This document shows, piece by piece, positions 6,977 through 8,546 of a DNA stretch of 8,546 nt (positions are counted from its first letter, which is position 1; each line of letters opens with the position of its first letter). Made by a program: the position numbers and the translations under genes. Origin of the DNA: JAIEPT01 sp038217425 (lineage in GTDB: Bacteria; Planctomycetota; Planctomycetia; Gemmatales; Gemmataceae). Below the pieces are notes generated by a model, which saw only the letters and a list, made by a program, of their open reading frames with translations, searched no databases and was not told the origin of the DNA. The stretch spans positions 1 to 8,546 of the forward strand of contig JBBQPM010000248.1 in assembly GCA_038217425.1 (NCBI GenBank). Direction: 5' to 3'.

Positions 6977-7978
6977 CTAATGGGGGCCGCTACCACGTAT
7001 TCGTCGATAGGCATCCGACATTTTGCAAACTTCGTCAAAAATCTGATCTCGCAGTTCCGTCGGCTCGAGAACCTCGCAGTCGGCGCCGAAGGAAAGCACC
7101 CAGCGACGCACCTCAACCAGATGGGTGACGGCCAGGCTCAACATCAATGAACCATCCGCATGTTCTTCGAGTTGCTGTGTCGGGTGCCAGCGCTTCTCGC
7201 GGACGTAGCGAGCCGAGGCAGTCGCGAAGCGTAGTCGGACGACCTGAGCGGGGCCGGTGCCGCGCACCTTGCGAAACCCCGCGTCCAGATAGTCCGAGAC
7301 GCGAAAGTCCGCTGGGCGTTTTATCGGTTCGCCAGTCGGGTGCAGTTCGCGAATCCGCGCCGGCGCGAACATTCGAATCTCTTCGCGCAGATGGCAGTAA
7401 GCGATCAGGAACCAGTCGCCATCGATCGATGCCAAGTGGTACGGATCGACGACGCGTCGGCACGTCTCATCACGCGATGCGTACCAATAAACCAGTTCGA
7501 GCTGACGCTCGTCGCGGATTGCCTGATGCAGTTCCTGCAGAAGCCGGGGAAGCTCGATGTCAACTGCGGTTCGCCGAATTGACGCGGATTGCGAGAGGTG
7601 CCGAAGATCGAAGCTTACCGATTCGGGCAAGAACGCCTTGACCTTTTCGAAGAAGCCGGCAAGGTCCGAGGCAAAGGGCGAATCTCCGTAGACCTGAAGG
7701 AGACGTTCGCCGAGAAACAAGGCCAACAACTCGCCTTCGCTGATCTTGAAGAAGGGGAGGCAGAACGCAGGATCGGCATAGCGGTAGCCGTTGCGAACGG
7801 GATCGAACTCGATGGGGGCGTTGAGCCGATCGCGTAAGAACTGGATGTCGCGTTGGATGGTCCTGGGAGCAACTTCCAAAGTTCGAGCGAGGTCGTTGGC
7901 GTTGGGCCATCCGCCTTCGCGGATTTCGCGATCGATGCAGGCAAGGCGTTCGAGGGGAAGGCGCGAACTGATACGCAT
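6977..7978 (-). CDS. WYL-domain transcriptional regulator (HTH-WYL-WCX)
   Basis: This 333-residue protein is a DeoR/YafY-like regulator. Residues 1-65 form a winged helix-turn-helix, with a recognition helix around VAPRTIQRDIQFLRDRL (36-52) and a wing at FDPVRNGYRY (58-67). The WYL domain is centred on DPYHLASIDGDWFLIAYC (178-195), where the naming tripeptide is WFL. A C-terminal WCX domain (about 244-320) includes VTHLVEVRRWVLSFG (284-298). WYL domains sense nucleotide or nucleic-acid ligands in characterised members, and such regulators accompany several CRISPR-Cas and other defence loci, often as repressors. The ATG at 7978 is the only usable start: the frame has a TAG 14 codons upstream and no GTG, TTG or CTG in between. 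An AAGG lies nine bases before it. Being first in the operon and 14 bases from cas6, it is probably co-transcribed with the cas genes and may control itself. Confidence 0.92.
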   Translation of the reverse strand: MRISSRLPLERLACIDREIREGGWPNANDLARTLEVAPRTIQRDIQFLRDRLNAPIEFDPVRNGYRYADPAFCLPFFKISEGELLALFLGERLLQVYGDSPFASDLAGFFEKVKAFLPESVSFDLRHLSQSASIRRTAVDIELPRLLQELHQAIRDERQLELVYWYASRDETCRRVVDPYHLASIDGDWFLIAYCHLREEIRMFAPARIRELHPTGEPIKRPADFRVSDYLDAGFRKVRGTGPAQVVRLRFATASARYVREKRWHPTQQLEEHADGSLMLSLAVTHLVEVRRWVLSFGADCEVLEPTELRDQIFDEVCKMSDAYRRIRGSGPH

Positions 7979-8062
7979 GGAGAGAGACCTTGGGCGGTTC
8001 GATCTGCCATCGTCATCATGCTACGGACCGGGTACGACAGAGATAGTCGCACCCAGCGATCC

Positions 8063-8074
8063 TTACCTAAGTAA
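8063..8074. repeat. Short palindrome TTACCTAAGTAA
   Basis: Four-base arms TTAC and GTAA flank CTAA, with ten of 12 positions symmetric. It lies 85 bases upstream of the regulator start, which is a sensible place for an operator, but it is short enough to occur by chance. Confidence 0.2.
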
Positions 8075-8169
8075 TCTGGACCGACGTACCGATCCTTCGT
8101 CGATCTTCTTATGAAGTCGGGACATAAGACGATACTTGAGGTTCTTGGAGCTTTCAGGAAAAAGCCGTA

Positions 8170-8248
8170 ACTTTATTGCCGCGACAAGATTCTCGCCAGC
8201 TGCAAATTGACGAACCTTCGAGTTTGTTTCCGGTAACAAACTCTCGCC
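8170..8248. repeat. Degenerate pair of 28-bp direct repeats
   Basis: The segment 8221-8248, which contains the palindrome plus CTCGCC, aligns without gaps to 8170-8197 at 19 of 28 positions. The last seven bases (TCTCGCC) are identical. The copies start 51 bases apart, close to five helical turns. The left copy has lost most of the palindromic symmetry. It could be a weaker second binding site or a chance similarity. No third copy is seen at the same period on either side, which argues against a CRISPR array. Confidence 0.3.
8220..8243. promoter_or_regulatory. 24-bp palindrome, candidate operator of the cas operon
   Basis: GAGTTTGTT (8220-8228) and AACAAACTC (8235-8243) are perfect 9-bp inverted arms around TCCGGT. 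The CCGG core is itself symmetric, so 22 of the 24 positions are palindromic. No T-tract follows on either strand, so it does not look like an intrinsic terminator. It lies about 240 bases upstream of the regulator start. The symmetry suits a dimeric regulator, and the WYL protein is the obvious local candidate. Binding is inference, and the distance from the start codon is long for a simple operator. Confidence 0.5.
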
Positions 8249-8313
8249 GTTCAGGGCGACTTTGAAGAAATGACCGTGTCTATCCCCAATCCAGGTTGAG
8301 GTGATCTCGTGTT

Positions 8314-8330
8314 CCGGACATCATATCCGG
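8314..8330. repeat. Inverted repeat CCGGA-N7-TCCGG
   Basis: Five-base arms CCGGA (8314-8318) and TCCGG (8326-8330) flank CATCATA. Fourteen of 17 positions, counting the central base by its neighbours, agree with the reverse complement. It shares the TCCGG element with the centre of the 24-bp palindrome, but the sequences are otherwise unrelated. It may be a second protein-binding site or chance. Confidence 0.25.
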
Positions 8331-8439
8331 CGCGATGAGGCGCCTTCGAAGCAGGCGAGAGTCAGTCACCGTAAAGAGAGGATGGCTGACCCAATCATCC
8401 GGCTTAGGCGAGCGGCAACACTTCGCTTACCCGTCAGCT

Positions 8440-8466
8440 GCTCTTTTCTGGGAAGAGCGAAAAGAG
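8440..8466. repeat. Overlapping inverted repeats sharing a left arm
   Basis: GCTCTT (8440-8445) can pair with AAGAGC (8453-8458). CTCTTTT (8441-8447) can pair with AAAAGAG (8460-8466). The two hairpins use the same left arm and exclude each other. No T-tract follows on either strand, so a terminator is not supported. Confidence 0.25.
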
Positions 8467-8546
8467 GAAGATGGTAGGCGTGTCGATCATTTTCCTTCGG
8501 GGTCAGAGTCATGGAAGACTCCAGCGAGTGTCTTGAAGCGTTGTTG

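Larger units (their letters stand above)
7979..8546. other. Non-coding region upstream of the operon
   Basis: No reading frame on either strand here resembles a known protein, and I see no CRISPR repeat array, tRNA or rRNA. The operon promoter should lie here on the minus strand, but I could not find a convincing -35/-10 pair. The stretch is rich in short inverted repeats, listed separately. A short open frame enters from the right edge on the minus strand and stops at 8434-8436. Another on the plus strand begins with ATG at 8511 and leaves the window. Both are too short to judge. Confidence 0.7.

Noticed and set aside
7615..8052. 145-codon minus-strand frame overlapping the start of the regulator
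   Set aside because: It is in another frame from the WYL gene, serine/arginine-rich and motif-free. The helix-turn-helix is in the 7978 frame.
8220..8243. Intrinsic terminator
   Set aside because: The hairpin arms are A/T-rich and no run of T follows on either strand.
7979..8300. Sigma-70 promoter for the operon
   Set aside because: Candidate boxes on the minus strand, such as TTAGGT with TATCTC or TTGCAG with nearby A/T-rich hexamers, had poor matches or wrong spacing.
8434..8545. Minus-strand frame open from the right edge, and plus-strand ATG at 8511
   Set aside because: Both are very short and cut by the window edge. The translated pieces resemble nothing I recognise, so I do not call genes.
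7979..8546. CRISPR array or leader upstream of the operon
   Set aside because: Only one degenerate pair of 28-base repeats is present, 51 bases apart and 68% identical, with no third unit. A real array would show near-identical repeats.

Overview
This window is almost entirely one minus-strand operon encoding a type I CRISPR-Cas system of the Myxococcus 'Dev' kind, called I-MYXAN in protein-family nomenclature (Cmx8/DevT, Cas7/DevR, Cas5/DevS, Cmx6). Read in transcription order from right to left, the genes are a WYL-domain transcription regulator (7978-6977), cas6 (6962-6276), cas3 (6279-4000), cas8/cmx8 (4012-2345), cas7/devR (2348-1377), cas5/devS (1373-579), and the RecB-nuclease half of a cas4 or, more likely, cas4-cas1 fusion (582 to beyond base 1). 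The genes are separated by 14 bases or fewer. Three junctions are ATGA stop/start overlaps, and every start has a purine-rich Shine-Dalgarno sequence. They therefore look translationally coupled on one transcript.

The proteins form a complete interference module. Cas6 would process crRNA, Cas8-Cas7-Cas5 would form Cascade, and Cas3 carries both an HD nuclease and a helicase with all main motifs intact. The start of the adaptation module follows. The rest of Cas4-Cas1, Cas2 and any CRISPR array are not in the window and would be expected beyond the left edge. There is no separate small-subunit (cas11) gene. The 3' end of cas8 contains well-placed internal ribosome-binding sites and starts that could make a 127-133 residue Cas11-like subunit.

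The right-hand 568 bases (7979-8546), upstream of the regulator, hold no convincing gene and no CRISPR repeats. They do hold a near-perfect 24-bp palindrome (8220-8243) with a degenerate 28-bp partner 51 bases away, plus several weaker inverted repeats. These are candidate control sites for the operon, possibly bound by the WYL protein encoded by its first gene.

The DNA is G+C rich with Shine-Dalgarno-led genes. The Cas family types fit a planctomycete or myxobacterium-like host, but the sequence alone does not settle the phylum.
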